NCBI RefSeq assembly: GCF_023227745.1
Contig: NZ_JALKBX010000019.1
Span: 1 to 42,523, forward strand
Source of the DNA: Natroniella acetigena
GTDB taxonomy: Bacteria > Bacillota > Halanaerobiia > Halobacteroidales > Halobacteroidaceae
Reading direction: 5' to 3'
Length of the DNA: 42,523 nt
The notes beneath the pieces were generated by a model that saw nothing but the letters and a program-made list of their open reading frames with translations, had not been told where the DNA came from and made no database searches. Positions 15,771 to 24,557 of the stretch are shown here, piece after piece; position 1 is the first letter of the stretch, and every line of letters begins with the position of its first letter. Made by a program: the position numbers and the translations under genes.

Positions 15771-16344
15771 TTATCTCACCTACTTTACCTTGAGTAATTG
15801 CCTCTACTTGACCACTGAGCCTTAATCTTCTCAGATCTATCTGACTGACAAACTGCTCTCCTGTAATCTCCATCCCTGATTGCTTAAGTAATACATTGCC
15901 CTGTCCAATCAATTCATTCCGTACCTGATTCCAATTTAAGCTATCAGCTTGTAATAACTTATCTTCACTCTCAATTGTAATTGGCCCAGTCAAGGAGAGA
16001 TGACCTGTCTTAGGATCAAGATCTGCTCTAGCTGCCTTCAAACTGGTCTGTTCTACTCCATCCTGGGAAATTTTAGCCTCAACTTCGTCTAAAACAACCT
16101 GTTCTGGCTCCATAAATTGTTGAATCGATTTGGCCCCTAACTCCCATTTGGTAGTTTCATCCTCACTATATAGAGTAATAGCAGCATCCTCTAACTCTAC
16201 TTCTGCCATTCTCTCTTCCCTTGTTTCATCTCGTGCAGGCTCTGGCGTAATTCTGGTCTCTTCTTCAGCTGAATTATCAATTAATAAGGCTGCTGCTCCA
16301 ACTGCTACCACAATTACTACCAGTATAATTATTTTCTTATCCAT
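15763..16344 (-). CDS. lptC: LPS export membrane protein LptC (copy 1)
   Basis: The 193-residue protein has a single N-terminal anchor (about 5-22) and a periplasmic LptC/OstA-like jellyroll containing ITLYSEDETTKWELGAKSI, HLSLTGPITIESEDKLLQAD and ELIGQGNVLLKQSGMEITGEQF. LptC accepts LPS from LptF/G and hands it to LptA. Length matches the family. Its ATG shares one base with the stop codon of the upstream acyltransferase gene (TAATG), and it overlaps lptA by 8 bp, so this is a translationally coupled operon. A second LptC-like gene lies at 34871-35437. Confidence 0.9.
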   Translation of the reverse strand: MDKKIIILVVIVVAVGAAALLIDNSAEEETRITPEPARDETREERMAEVELEDAAITLYSEDETTKWELGAKSIQQFMEPEQVVLDEVEAKISQDGVEQTSLKAARADLDPKTGHLSLTGPITIESEDKLLQADSLNWNQVRNELIGQGNVLLKQSGMEITGEQFVSQIDLRRLRLSGQVEAITQGKVGEINE

Positions 16345-17234
16345 TAATCAGCCTCCTCAGGCCTAGTCTTCCATCTTCGGTGTAACCATAACCACTGCTT
16401 GGGATATTCTCTAACCTTTTCTTCTAAAGAAGAGGTTAGTTGTTGTAATTTATCCTGTTGCTCCTTAGCAGTTGCATCTTTAGCAACCTGTAGTGGTGGC
16501 TCAATCATCAGCCGATACTGATTTAAATCTTCTCGTACCAAATAAACTGGTAAGATCAAAGACCCAGTCTTTTGGGCCAACACCACTGGCCCTTTAGGTG
16601 TCGATGCCAAACGACCAAAGAAGTCAACAAACTCTCCTTTGCTATGAGCATCCTGATCACCTAAGATCAATAAACACTCCTTCTTTAATAAAGAACGGAA
16701 AGCCTTTTTGACCCCACGACCCTTCTTGTCATAGACGTTGGCCCCGCGTTCTTCTCTAATCTGTAATATTTCTTGATTGATCTTAGAATTTTGATACATT
16801 CGAGCAATCGCATTCATAGGATACCCCAATACAGTCAAATAATTCCCTAATAGTTCCCAGTTGCCAAAATGACCTGTAAATAAGATAACGCCTTGCTTCT
16901 GTTGATAAGCTTCTTTGAGATATTCCATCCCTTCAACCTCAATCTTTTGCTCAAAATCAATCTCAGTCCACTTTTCCAAACCTAGAATCTCAACAAATTT
17001 AACGGTTAAATCTTGAAAGACCTCTTTAGTCAACTCCCTTGCTTCTTCTGTAGAACAATCAAAAGCCAACTTGATATTCTTAACTGCTAACTCCCTACGC
17101 CTTTTAGCCAGATGAAAAGCTAAGCTACCGAGTAATTTAGCCACCCAACAACTAATTTGCTTAGGTAAGAAGTTAACAACTCTTTTAAATGATTTAAATG
17201 CTAAATAACCGATCCAATCTCCCACCAGATACAC
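16344..17234 (-). CDS. lpxL: LpxL/HtrB-family lipid A acyltransferase (copy 2)
   Basis: The 296-residue inner-membrane acyltransferase has an N-terminal hydrophobic stretch and the catalytic HX4E motif in GHFGNWELLG (about 121-130). LILGDQDAHSKGEFVDFFG and GSLILPVYLVRE follow as in LpxL/LpxM/LpxP. It should transfer a secondary acyl chain to Kdo-lipid A. It is clearly paralogous to the next gene upstream (17553-18425), sharing the GHxGNWE, GDQDA, FFG and EYPKQWxWxxRRW blocks. The two may add different chains to the 2' and 3' positions, an inference from E. coli LpxL/LpxM. Its stop overlaps the lptC start. Confidence 0.9.
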   Translation of the reverse strand: MYLVGDWIGYLAFKSFKRVVNFLPKQISCWVAKLLGSLAFHLAKRRRELAVKNIKLAFDCSTEEARELTKEVFQDLTVKFVEILGLEKWTEIDFEQKIEVEGMEYLKEAYQQKQGVILFTGHFGNWELLGNYLTVLGYPMNAIARMYQNSKINQEILQIREERGANVYDKKGRGVKKAFRSLLKKECLLILGDQDAHSKGEFVDFFGRLASTPKGPVVLAQKTGSLILPVYLVREDLNQYRLMIEPPLQVAKDATAKEQQDKLQQLTSSLEEKVREYPKQWLWLHRRWKTRPEEAD

Positions 17235-17244
17235 CCCTATCTAA

Positions 17245-17555
17245 AATACATTTAATACTTAATATTTAATATTGAATAGTCTAAAATACATTTAATACTT
17301 AATACCTAATATTGAATAATTAAAACCAAAAACATTATAACTCATTTAATGTCAAATGCTTCTAATTATTTGAGATTTTTTAATTATTAAATATTCAATA
17401 TTCATTATTCAATGCTCTTTTAATTGTTTAATGCTTTTAATTATTTAAGGTTTTTAATTATTAAATATTCAGTATTCATTATTCAATGCTTTTATTATTC
17501 AATGCTTTTATTATTCAATGCTTTTAACTATTAAATATTCAATATTCATTATTCA
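17245..17555. repeat. Palindromic TATTCAA-dialect island between the two lpxL genes
   Basis: The left part has two ATACATTTAATACTTAATA-type blocks (about 17248-17320). The right part has three TTAAATATTCAATATTCATTATTCAATGC-like blocks (about 17388-17555) in the opposite orientation. The last unit supplies the His codon and stop of the upstream lpxL gene. No gene inside. Confidence 0.65.
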
Positions 17556-18425
17556 ATGCTTTTTAGTTCGCCATCTTTTATAAAACCAGCCCCACTGCTT
17601 AGGATACTCTCGAATCATCCCTTCCAATGAAGAGGTCAATTGTTGTAATTTCTCCTTCAATTCCTGCTCATCTGCCTCTTGGCTGACATACATAGGTTCT
17701 TCAATTATCAGACGATACTGATTTAACCCTTCTCGTACTAAGTAAACAGGTAAGATTGCACTCCCTGCTTTCTTGGCCAGGACGACTGGCCCTTGAGGTG
17801 TCGATGCAGGTTGTCCAAAGAAATCAACAAAGATTCCTGTTTCCCGTGCATCCTGATCACCCAAGATCAAAAGTAACTCTCCTTTTAATAATGATTTATA
17901 GGCCCTAGCAACACCTTTGGTGCCAATATCAAAGACGTTGGCCCCTCTACTGGTTCTGATCTTTAATAATTCTCGATTAAAGATATTATTTTTCTGATTT
18001 TTGGCCAAGGCATTGAGCGGATAACCTAAGGCTGCAAAGTACATCCCTAAAATCTCCCAATTACCTAAATGGCCTGTAAATAAGATAACTCCATCTTCTT
18101 GCTGATAAGCTTCTTCAAAATGATGAAAGCCTTCGACAGTAATTCTCTTTTTAAAGTCTTCTCTCTGCCAAGCCTCCAAACCTAAGATCTCACTTAACTT
18201 AAGACCAGCATCTTGAAAGACACCTTTAGCTACCTCTTCTGCTTGCTCTTCAGAGATTGCTAAAGTTCTCGTTAGATTATTGACTGCCCTCTTTTTTTTC
18301 TTGCCAACAAGATGATTAGCTAACGAACCTAACCCCTTAAAGATATCATAACATATTTTAGGAGGTAATAAATTAGCAATTTTTTTTATAACTATAAATA
18401 TTAAGTAAAGTAGTTTATCCTTCAT
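17553..18425 (-). CDS. lpxL: LpxL/HtrB-family lipid A acyltransferase (copy 1)
   Basis: The 290-residue acyltransferase has an N-terminal membrane helix (about 5-22), HX4E in GHLGNWEILG (about 118-127), a GDQDARETGIFVDFFG block and a terminal PKQWGWFYKRW block. It is about half identical to the downstream copy at 16344-17234. The role is secondary acylation of lipid A in the inner membrane. The gene is separated from the second copy by a 318-bp palindromic spacer, which is large for an operon. Its last residues (Lys-Lys-His) and the stop codon coincide with a repeat unit, so the repeat may have reset the C-terminus. Confidence 0.9.
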   Translation of the reverse strand: MKDKLLYLIFIVIKKIANLLPPKICYDIFKGLGSLANHLVGKKKKRAVNNLTRTLAISEEQAEEVAKGVFQDAGLKLSEILGLEAWQREDFKKRITVEGFHHFEEAYQQEDGVILFTGHLGNWEILGMYFAALGYPLNALAKNQKNNIFNRELLKIRTSRGANVFDIGTKGVARAYKSLLKGELLLILGDQDARETGIFVDFFGQPASTPQGPVVLAKKAGSAILPVYLVREGLNQYRLIIEEPMYVSQEADEQELKEKLQQLTSSLEGMIREYPKQWGWFYKRWRTKKH

Positions 18426-18444
18426 CTTTTCTGCCTCCTAAACC

Positions 18445-18597
18445 TTCAATATCAGTGTACAGTTTACGGTTTACAGTTGACAGTTAAGAACATTAAATAC
18501 TTAAAATCAAAAAGCACATAAACCTGTAGTCATAGAGCTTTTCAGCTATCTTTGTTTTTTAGCTTTTGAATTTTAACTGTACACTGTACACTTGTCA
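18445..18597. repeat. Palindromic island, GTTTACA/CAGTTGA dialect, between kdsC and lpxL
   Basis: The left end carries CAGTGTACAGTTTACGG and GTTGACAG units, and the right end carries ACTGTACACTGTACACTTGT units in the opposite orientation, with an AT-rich core between. It overlaps the kdsC stop codon. Confidence 0.6.
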
Positions 18598-19083
18598 ACT
18601 GTAAACTATTACTTCAATCGCTTCCCTAACCGCTCCTTGTCCACCTGCTTTGCTTGTCACATAATCTGCTACTTCCTTAACCTCGTCAACTCCATTAGCC
18701 ACCGTCATCGCCAAACCAACCTCTTTTAAAATTACGAGATCATTTAGATCATCACCGATATAAGCCACTTGCTCTCTAGTTAAATTATATCGTTCTAATA
18801 ACTGCTCCAACACCTCTAATTTGTCTCCAACACCTTGGTGCACCTCTTCTAATCCTAACTCAGCAGCCCGTCGGGTAACAGCTTCTGACTTACGACCAGT
18901 AATAATTGCAACTTCAATTCCAGCTTCCTGGGCCAACTTAATCCCCAGCCCATCATGGACATGGAAGCATTTAAACTCTTGGCCCTGACTACCTAAGATA
19001 ATCCGCCCATCAGTCAAGACCCCATCAACATCGGTGATGAAAACCTTAATCTGTTCCACTTTCTCCTTTAAATTACTATTCAT
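18595..19083 (-). CDS. kdsC: Kdo-8-phosphate phosphatase KdsC
   Basis: The 162-residue HAD-superfamily phosphatase of the cap-less C0 type has the nucleophile motif DVDGVLTDGRI (about 18-28) with DxD. VAIITGRKS holds the HAD motif II Thr, and motif IV is YIGDDLNDL. It hydrolyses Kdo-8-P to Kdo, the third step of the Kdo route. It follows kdsD after a 136-bp spacer of TATTCAA-type repeats. The final residues (VIVYS) and the TGA stop are encoded by a heptamer of the GTTTACAGTTGAC array, so the native C-terminus may have been replaced. Confidence 0.94.
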   Translation of the reverse strand: MNSNLKEKVEQIKVFITDVDGVLTDGRIILGSQGQEFKCFHVHDGLGIKLAQEAGIEVAIITGRKSEAVTRRAAELGLEEVHQGVGDKLEVLEQLLERYNLTREQVAYIGDDLNDLVILKEVGLAMTVANGVDEVKEVADYVTSKAGGQGAVREAIEVIVYS

Positions 19084-19094
19084 CTTTTATCACC

Positions 19095-19215
19095 CCCGTT
19101 AGTTATTTAATATTTAATATTGAATAATGAATAGTTAAAAATCATTAAGTAACAAGCAGTTATGGTATTCATGGTTTGATTTTAACTATTAAATATTAAG
19201 TATTCAATATTCACT
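19095..19215. repeat. TATTCAA-dialect spacer between kdsD and kdsC
   Basis: TTTAATATTTAATATTGAAT at about 19105-19130 is mirrored by TAAATATTAAGTATTCAATA at about 19185-19212. The arms are in opposite orientation around an AT-rich core. Confidence 0.6.
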
Positions 19216-19219
19216 GACC

Positions 19220-20218
19220 TTAAAGTACTCCTGCTTTAAGTAAGTCCTGAAAATTGATCAGCCCTAACGGCTCACCTTGCTGATTGACGACCGGCAAGTC
19301 ACTTATCTCTTGCTCTTGCATGATCTTCAATGCCTCTGCAGCCAACTTATCAACACTAATCACTGTTGGACTGGCAGTCATAATCTCCTGGGCAGAAGAC
19401 TTTAATAAGTCAGGAGATTTTTCTAACTGACGTCTGATATCTCCATCGGTAATAATTCCAACTAACTTGCCTTCTTGATCGACAATATTAGCTGCTCCCA
19501 TCCTAGTAGAAGTCATAGTAAACAATGTCTGCTTTAAGCTAGTCTCCTGAGCTACTATTGGGTTCTCTTCTCGAACATTAAGTACATCCTCAACTGTCAA
19601 TAATAATTTTTTACCTAAGCTACCTCCTGGATGGTATAACGCAAAATCTTCTGGTTTAAAGTCCCTCGCATGTAATAAAGCAACTGCTAGTGCATCTCCT
19701 AGGGCCAACGTAGCCGTAGTACTGGCAGTAGGGGCCAAATTCAATGGACAGGCCTCTTCTGCTACACTTGTATCTAAGACATAATCAGCATTCTCTGCTA
19801 GAGTAGAATCCAAGCCTCCTGTCAAAGCAATAATCTGAGCACCAATCCGTTTAATCACAGGTAAGATATTGATTACCTCTTTTGTCTCTCCACTGTTAGA
19901 GAGAGTAATCACGATATCTTCTCGAGTAACCATTCCCAAATCACCATGAATTGCCTCGGCTGGATGAAGGAAGAAAGAAGGAGTTCCTGTGCTGGCCAAG
20001 GTAGCTGCTAGCTTCTTAGCGATCAAGCCTGACTTACCCATTCCCGTCAGAATTACTCGACCTTGACAGGCCAAAATAACCTTGACAACCTCAACAAAAT
20101 CTCCATTGATCGAATCGCTTAGTTCTTTGATTGCCTCTGCTTCAATCTCTAATGCTTGCTGTGCCTGACGTTTGATCTCAATTGCTTCTAAATCTGCTAA
20201 CTCGTTAGGAATCATCAC
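19220..20218 (-). CDS. kdsD: Arabinose-5-phosphate isomerase KdsD
   Basis: The 332-residue protein has an N-terminal SIS sugar-isomerase domain (about 30-180; LTGMGKSGLIAKKLAATLA, HPAEAIHGDLGM, TLSNSGETKE). Two CBS domains follow (about 205-330; VGIITDGDIRRQL and LGLINFQDLL). It interconverts ribulose-5-P and arabinose-5-P, the entry step to Kdo. It starts 4 bp after kdsA behind GGAGGATAAGCCA; the GTG at 20218 and the ATG at 20215 are both possible, and I favour GTG on spacing. Close coupling to kdsA fits a shared pathway. Confidence 0.95.
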   Translation of the reverse strand: MMIPNELADLEAIEIKRQAQQALEIEAEAIKELSDSINGDFVEVVKVILACQGRVILTGMGKSGLIAKKLAATLASTGTPSFFLHPAEAIHGDLGMVTREDIVITLSNSGETKEVINILPVIKRIGAQIIALTGGLDSTLAENADYVLDTSVAEEACPLNLAPTASTTATLALGDALAVALLHARDFKPEDFALYHPGGSLGKKLLLTVEDVLNVREENPIVAQETSLKQTLFTMTSTRMGAANIVDQEGKLVGIITDGDIRRQLEKSPDLLKSSAQEIMTASPTVISVDKLAAEALKIMQEQEISDLPVVNQQGEPLGLINFQDLLKAGVL

Positions 20219-20222
20219 TGGC

Positions 20223-21050
20223 TTATCCTCCTTTAACCACTTGGTCGATTGCTTGGGCTTGAATTAAAATTTCTTCTAAATCATCGATTTGTACCATGTT
20301 GTCCCCATCACACAAGGCTTCTTCAGGCTGATCATGAACCTCCATAAATAAGGCATCAATCCCTGCTCCTACTGCTGCTCTAGTTAAATAAGGAACATAC
20401 TCCCGTTCACCTGCTGAAGAATCACCTGCTCCTCCAGGCAATTGAACACTATGAGTAGCATCAAAGACGACTGGATAACCGGTCTCTCTCATCCGTGGCA
20501 ATGATCTCATATCAACTACCAAATTGTTGTAACCGAAGCTGACTCCTCGCTCCGTCAATAATATCTTCTCATTTCCTGTACTTTCAATCTTTTTCACAAC
20601 CTGATCAATATCCCACGGGGCCAAAAACTGCCCTTTCTTGACATTGACCAGCTTACCTGTCTCACCTACTGCCGTTACTAGATCAGTCTGGCGCGATAAA
20701 AAGGCTGGAATCTGTACAATATCCAAGACTTCTCCAGCTACTTTAGCTTCTTTAGCTGTATGAACATCAGAGATAACTGGTACTTCCAACTCCTGCTTAA
20801 TCCGTTCTAAACTCTTTAATCCTTGCTCTAAACCTGGCCCACGATAAGAATCGATTGCAGAACGATTGGCCTTATCATAAGATGCTTTAAAAACATAAGG
20901 AATTCCTAAGCGAGCAGTAATCTCTTTAACCTGTTCTCCAATCTTTAAAGCCCGCTCTTCACTCTCTAAAGCACATGGCCCTGCCAACAAAACAAAAGGT
21001 CGTCCATTACCAAATTTAACTTCTTGATTTAAAACAATCTCCTTAACCAT
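20223..21050 (-). CDS. kdsA: 3-deoxy-8-phosphooctulonate synthase KdsA
   Basis: The 275-residue TIM-barrel aldolase condenses phosphoenolpyruvate with arabinose-5-P to give Kdo-8-P. The family blocks LAGPCALES, FKASYDKANRSA, QIPAFLSRQTDLV, NVKKGQFLAPWD and DATHSVQLPGG are all present and the length is normal. GGGAGG precedes the ATG. It starts the kdsA-kdsD pair and is preceded by a long repeat-filled spacer, so it may have its own promoter; none stands out. Confidence 0.97.
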   Translation of the reverse strand: MVKEIVLNQEVKFGNGRPFVLLAGPCALESEERALKIGEQVKEITARLGIPYVFKASYDKANRSAIDSYRGPGLEQGLKSLERIKQELEVPVISDVHTAKEAKVAGEVLDIVQIPAFLSRQTDLVTAVGETGKLVNVKKGQFLAPWDIDQVVKKIESTGNEKILLTERGVSFGYNNLVVDMRSLPRMRETGYPVVFDATHSVQLPGGAGDSSAGEREYVPYLTRAAVGAGIDALFMEVHDQPEEALCDGDNMVQIDDLEEILIQAQAIDQVVKGG

Positions 21051-21061
21051 CTATATACCTC

Positions 21062-21740
21062 CCGTTATTAGTGACTAGTTACTAGTAATTAGTACTCTCC
21101 CTACAAGTCTTATTAGACTTTCCGTAATAAAAACCATTTGCTAAATTAAAGCCTGCTATTACAATGCTTCGCAGATAACTAAATTTCTCTGCCCCCCGCC
21201 TAATTGATATGGTTTTTATGGTTTTCACGAAGGGTCTTGATCAAGACCCGTAGGGACAATTGATAGTTTACAATTGACAATTAAAATCAAAACTATACAA
21301 TCAAAACAATAAAACCATCAAGATCTGCAAGATATTATCCACTAAACATTCTTATTTACAATATTTTCTTTTGGCTGAGAGTACTCAGTGACTAGTTGTT
21401 AATTATTAGTGATTAGTAATTCAATTATTATTCTGATCAACCACCACAATGCCCTGAAAGAGTTGTTTTTTACTTCTCAAAGAAGTACTCTTAGGGTGAT
21501 TAAAACCTGTAGCTAAAATTTTAACAACCGATTACATCTACTCTCGAAGTAGTTTATTTTATTCTTAATCATTAATTAATATTTATTATTTGAATTTTAA
21601 TTGTACATTATAAACTGTAAATTTGTTTTATCTTTGGCTTCTCTTGATTTTAAGCTCTTGCTCTTAATTGTAAATTGTACATTGTCAATTGTAAATTTGT
21701 TTTTTATTCGTGCAAATTTGTAGTTCCCACGCTTTTGATC
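21062..21740. repeat. Mosaic of repeat islands between kdsB and kdsA
   Basis: No gene is seen in this stretch. GTGACTA-type units at about 21065-21095 and 21385-21420 face each other as inverted ends (GTACTCTC against GAGAGTACTC). Inside are a TCACGAAG hairpin (21225-21256) and TTGACAA heptamers (about 21258-21285). Another hairpin, ACTTCT/AGAAGT within CCCTGAAAGAGT/ACTCTTAGGG, spans 21452-21495. TTGTAAATT heptamers fill about 21600-21700. Confidence 0.6.
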
Positions 21741-21824
21741 TTAACTGTCAACTGTCAACTGTCAACTGTCAACTGTCAACTGTCAACTGTCAACTGTCAA
21801 CTGTCAACTGTTCACTGTCAACTA
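21741..21824. repeat. Near-perfect heptamer array (TCAACTG)n
   Basis: There are twelve consecutive 7-bp units: TTAACTG, nine exact TCAACTG, TTCACTG and TCAACTA. It is the purest array in the window and it overlaps the last 11 codons of kdsB. The number of identical copies suggests recent expansion by slippage. Confidence 0.95.
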
Positions 21825-22533
21825 TTTCTCTAACTCTTTCCAAGTCTTCTAACGTATCAACCCCAATTGCTTCATACTCCGTCTCAACTACCTTAATCCG
21901 ATAGCCATTCTCCAACACCCGCAACTGTTCTAATGACTCCTGCTCCTCTAATGGTGTCTGTTCCATCTCAGTATAACTAAGTAAAAAGTCACGACGATAG
22001 ACATAAAGACCAATATGCTTATAGTAATCAAGTCCAGTCTCCTGACGCGGATACGGAATCGCTGTTCGAGAAAAATAAAGAGCAAAATCGTCTTGATCAG
22101 TTACCACTTTGACGATATGCGGACTATCAATCTCCTGTTGGTCAATAATCTTATGTTTTAAAGTACCCATCTGAATTGTGCTATCCTCTAGTAAAGGCTC
22201 AACTGCTTGATCGATCATCTCAGGATTCAATAATGGTTCATCTCCCTGAATATTGACAATTATCTCTGCCTCTAAGTTTTGAGCAACCTCAGCTAGACGA
22301 TCAGTTCCTGTTTGATGATCCTTAGAAGTCATTTCTACCTGCCCACCAAAATCTTCGACAGCTTGATAGATCCGTTGATCATCGGTTGCTACAATCACCT
22401 GAGCTAAGCTATCAGCTGCTACAGCCTGTTGATAGACATGCTGAATCATCGGCTGACCAGCAATCTCTTTTAATGGTTTACCTGGTAATCTAGTCGAAGC
22501 ATAGCGGGCTGGTATGATTCCTATTACTTGCAT
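21790..22533 (-). CDS. kdsB: CMP-Kdo synthetase KdsB
   Basis: The 247-residue nucleotidyltransferase activates Kdo with CTP. Family blocks are IIPARYASTRLPGKPL (6-21), IVATDDQRI, TSKDHQTGTDRLAE, VNIQGDEPLL and KHIGLYVYRRDFL, with normal length. It overlaps the end of lpxK by 10 bp. The last residues (VDSEQLTVDS) and the TGA stop are encoded by the TCAACTG heptamer array at 21741-21824, so the ancestral C-terminus probably ended near REIVDS. Copy-number change in multiples other than three units would shift the frame and move the stop. Confidence 0.95.
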   Translation of the reverse strand: MQVIGIIPARYASTRLPGKPLKEIAGQPMIQHVYQQAVAADSLAQVIVATDDQRIYQAVEDFGGQVEMTSKDHQTGTDRLAEVAQNLEAEIIVNIQGDEPLLNPEMIDQAVEPLLEDSTIQMGTLKHKIIDQQEIDSPHIVKVVTDQDDFALYFSRTAIPYPRQETGLDYYKHIGLYVYRRDFLLSYTEMEQTPLEEQESLEQLRVLENGYRIKVVETEYEAIGVDTLEDLERVREIVDSEQLTVDS

Positions 22534-23651
22534 CTTGCCACCTCCATTTTAGCGACTAAATCAGAAAACTTATCTTGCGAATCAATGATCTGCATTTCCA
22601 TCCCTAGCACCTCAAAATCTATCCTTTCTTGCCCAATTTCAGTTACTAGTTTCGGTTTAATACTGACTGCATCCTTCTCAGTGGTAATAATCCGGTCAAC
22701 ATTAACTTCACTGGCCAAACTAAAGATCTCTACAATTTCATTCTTAGAATATTGGTGATGATCTCTAAATCTAATCTGCTCTACTACTTCTGCTCCTAAA
22801 TCTTCAAGGGTCTGCTCAAACGATTCAGGATTCCCAATTCCAGATACTGCCAATACCCTCTGCTCTGTCAAGTCAACTTCTTGTTGTCTGTCACTGACCA
22901 ACTCCCGTAGATAAGTTGGCTGATGTTTAGTAGTAATAATTGTAGCTGCTGGATTAATCTCGATCAATCTACGTCTAATTTCAGTTAATTCAGCTTGCTC
23001 GACTTGATCAGTCTTAGTCAATAAGAAAGCATGGGCTCTATTTAAACTAGTGACTGGTTCCCTTAATAACCCCCGTGGTAATAGTTCACCATTGTCAAAC
23101 GGATTAGTAGCATCGATGACTACTAAATCATAATCTCTTGCTACCTGCCAATGCTGAAATCCATCATCTAAAATAATAAAATCAGGTTCAAATCTTTGTG
23201 CAGCATAAGCACCTGTCTGCCTACGAGCAGGGCCAATGATGACTGGAACCTGGGGTAATTCCTTAGCTAACATAAAGGCTTCATCACCTGCTTGTTTAGC
23301 ATCCATTAAGATCTCTTTAGCATCAGATACTACTCCAATATCACCAGAAAAATCGGCCTTATAACCCCGATTCAAGATCACAACCTGATAATCTGCTTCC
23401 AATAAAGTCAAAGCTAATAGCTTAACTAGAGGGGTCTTACCTGTCCCTCCAACTGTAATATTACCAATACTGATCACTTTAGTAGCTAAGACCTCTTCTT
23501 TTTTTATTCCCCATTGATAGAACTTCCTTCTGATAAAAATACCTGCACCATAAATTTTAGAAAGTGCCTTTAATATAATTAACAAAATCTGAGCAACAAT
23601 TCCTGTCTTATTTCCTTGAACTACTTCAAGTAAATACTCTTCTACTTCCAT
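22524..23651 (-). CDS. lpxK: Tetraacyldisaccharide 4'-kinase LpxK
   Basis: The 375-residue membrane-associated kinase phosphorylates the 4' position of the lipid A disaccharide. The P-loop lies in GNITVGGTGKTPLV (about 63-76), and ILDDGFQHWQVARDYDLVVIDA and the LLPRGLLREP block are diagnostic. An N-terminal amphipathic/hydrophobic segment (about 18-40) is typical. It begins 3 bp after the DUF374 acyltransferase gene and overlaps kdsB by 10 bp, linking lipid A and Kdo branches in one transcript. Confidence 0.95.
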   Translation of the reverse strand: MEVEEYLLEVVQGNKTGIVAQILLIILKALSKIYGAGIFIRRKFYQWGIKKEEVLATKVISIGNITVGGTGKTPLVKLLALTLLEADYQVVILNRGYKADFSGDIGVVSDAKEILMDAKQAGDEAFMLAKELPQVPVIIGPARRQTGAYAAQRFEPDFIILDDGFQHWQVARDYDLVVIDATNPFDNGELLPRGLLREPVTSLNRAHAFLLTKTDQVEQAELTEIRRRLIEINPAATIITTKHQPTYLRELVSDRQQEVDLTEQRVLAVSGIGNPESFEQTLEDLGAEVVEQIRFRDHHQYSKNEIVEIFSLASEVNVDRIITTEKDAVSIKPKLVTEIGQERIDFEVLGMEMQIIDSQDKFSDLVAKMEVARCK

Positions 23652-23654
23652 TTA

Positions 23655-24308
23655 TTAATCACCTAGCATCTTTTCAGCAGCTTGACCTGCTTGATTAATT
23701 TTCTGTCCTAATAACTTTTGATATTTTTCAATTTCTAGAGTCGATAATTTGTCTTCTTTGATCTCTAATCCTGCTCCATAAACTAAAGCAGCTTTACTGA
23801 AAGGAGCAGGCAACCAGAAGCGATCCCAACTACCAAAGACCTTCTTTCTAGTATAGGAAACACCGATAGGTATTATTATACTATCCGTCTTCTGGGCCAA
23901 ATAAACAACCCCTGGCTTGACTTGATGGATTGGCCCTCTTGGCCCATCAGGAGTAATGGCTATATGATTGCCTTGGCGCAGTTTTTTGACCAACTTTAGC
24001 AATGAACGAGCTCCACCACGAGAGGTAGAGCCACGTACTACATCCCAACCTAACTTCTGCAGTAACCGAGAAATATACTCTCCATCACGACTTTGACTGG
24101 CCAAAGCAACATAGCCTTGGTTACGAAGATGGTAACTAGGTAGCCATAACTGTCCATGCCAGGGAGCGAAAATAATTGATTTATCACCAGCTAGTAATTT
24201 ATTTACTCTCTCTGCACCTTGAACCGCTAAACTAAGGCTTGAATTGATCACTTTAGCTAATAGTAATGCCACGTTAGGGATTAATTTTAACTTTAACTGC
24301 TCCTTCAT
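23655..24308 (-). CDS. DUF374 lysophospholipid acyltransferase-family protein
   Basis: The 217-residue protein has FAPWHGQLWLPSYHLRNQG (the WHG.. catalytic-His region), ALASQSRDGEYISRLLQKLG, VRGSTSRGGARSL and AITPDGPRGP, the blocks that define DUF374, a branch of the acyltransferase superfamily often found with LPS genes. The substrate is unknown; lipid A or Kdo-lipid A acylation is plausible from context. I start at the ATG at 24308 behind AGGTAGGTGAC. The 32 extra residues of the longest ORF are translated from CAGTTGA-type repeats and are spurious. It precedes lpxK by 3 bp. Confidence 0.85.
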   Translation of the reverse strand: MKEQLKLKLIPNVALLLAKVINSSLSLAVQGAERVNKLLAGDKSIIFAPWHGQLWLPSYHLRNQGYVALASQSRDGEYISRLLQKLGWDVVRGSTSRGGARSLLKLVKKLRQGNHIAITPDGPRGPIHQVKPGVVYLAQKTDSIIIPIGVSYTRKKVFGSWDRFWLPAPFSKAALVYGAGLEIKEDKLSTLEIEKYQKLLGQKINQAGQAAEKMLGD

Positions 24309-24324
24309 TTTGTCACCTACCTTT

Positions 24325-24556
24325 ATCGGTGTACAGTGAACAGTTGACGGTTGACAACGGTTGACAGTGGATAGAAAAAATCTAAGAGCAGATTTTTTCA
24401 TCACGAAGGGTTTAAAGAACCCGAAGGAAAGACCTTAAAAAACATAAGATCAAAAATACAGCTCACTCTAAACCTGTAAAATTAAAATATTTTAGCAGGT
24501 TTTATTTTTAAGATTTTGATCTTTAACTGTAAACTGTACACTGTCAACTGTAAACT
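24325..24556. repeat. Palindromic island between msbA and the DUF374 gene
   Basis: CAGTTGACGGTTGACA-type units at the left are mirrored by AACTGTAAACTGTACACTGT at the right. Inside is a TCACGAAG hairpin element (24375-24432). The right arm directly abuts the msbA stop codon. Confidence 0.65.
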
Positions 24557-24557
24557 A

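Noticed and set aside
21741-21824. CRISPR array
   Set aside because: The 7-bp units are contiguous with no spacers, and there are no cas genes.
21710-21904. Plus-strand ORF with repeated QLSTVNC
   Set aside because: It is the translation of the TCAACTG heptamer array and runs antisense into kdsB.
24309-24404. 32-residue N-terminal extension of the DUF374 protein
   Set aside because: It is encoded by CAGTTGA-type repeats, while a good ribosome site precedes the internal ATG at 24308.
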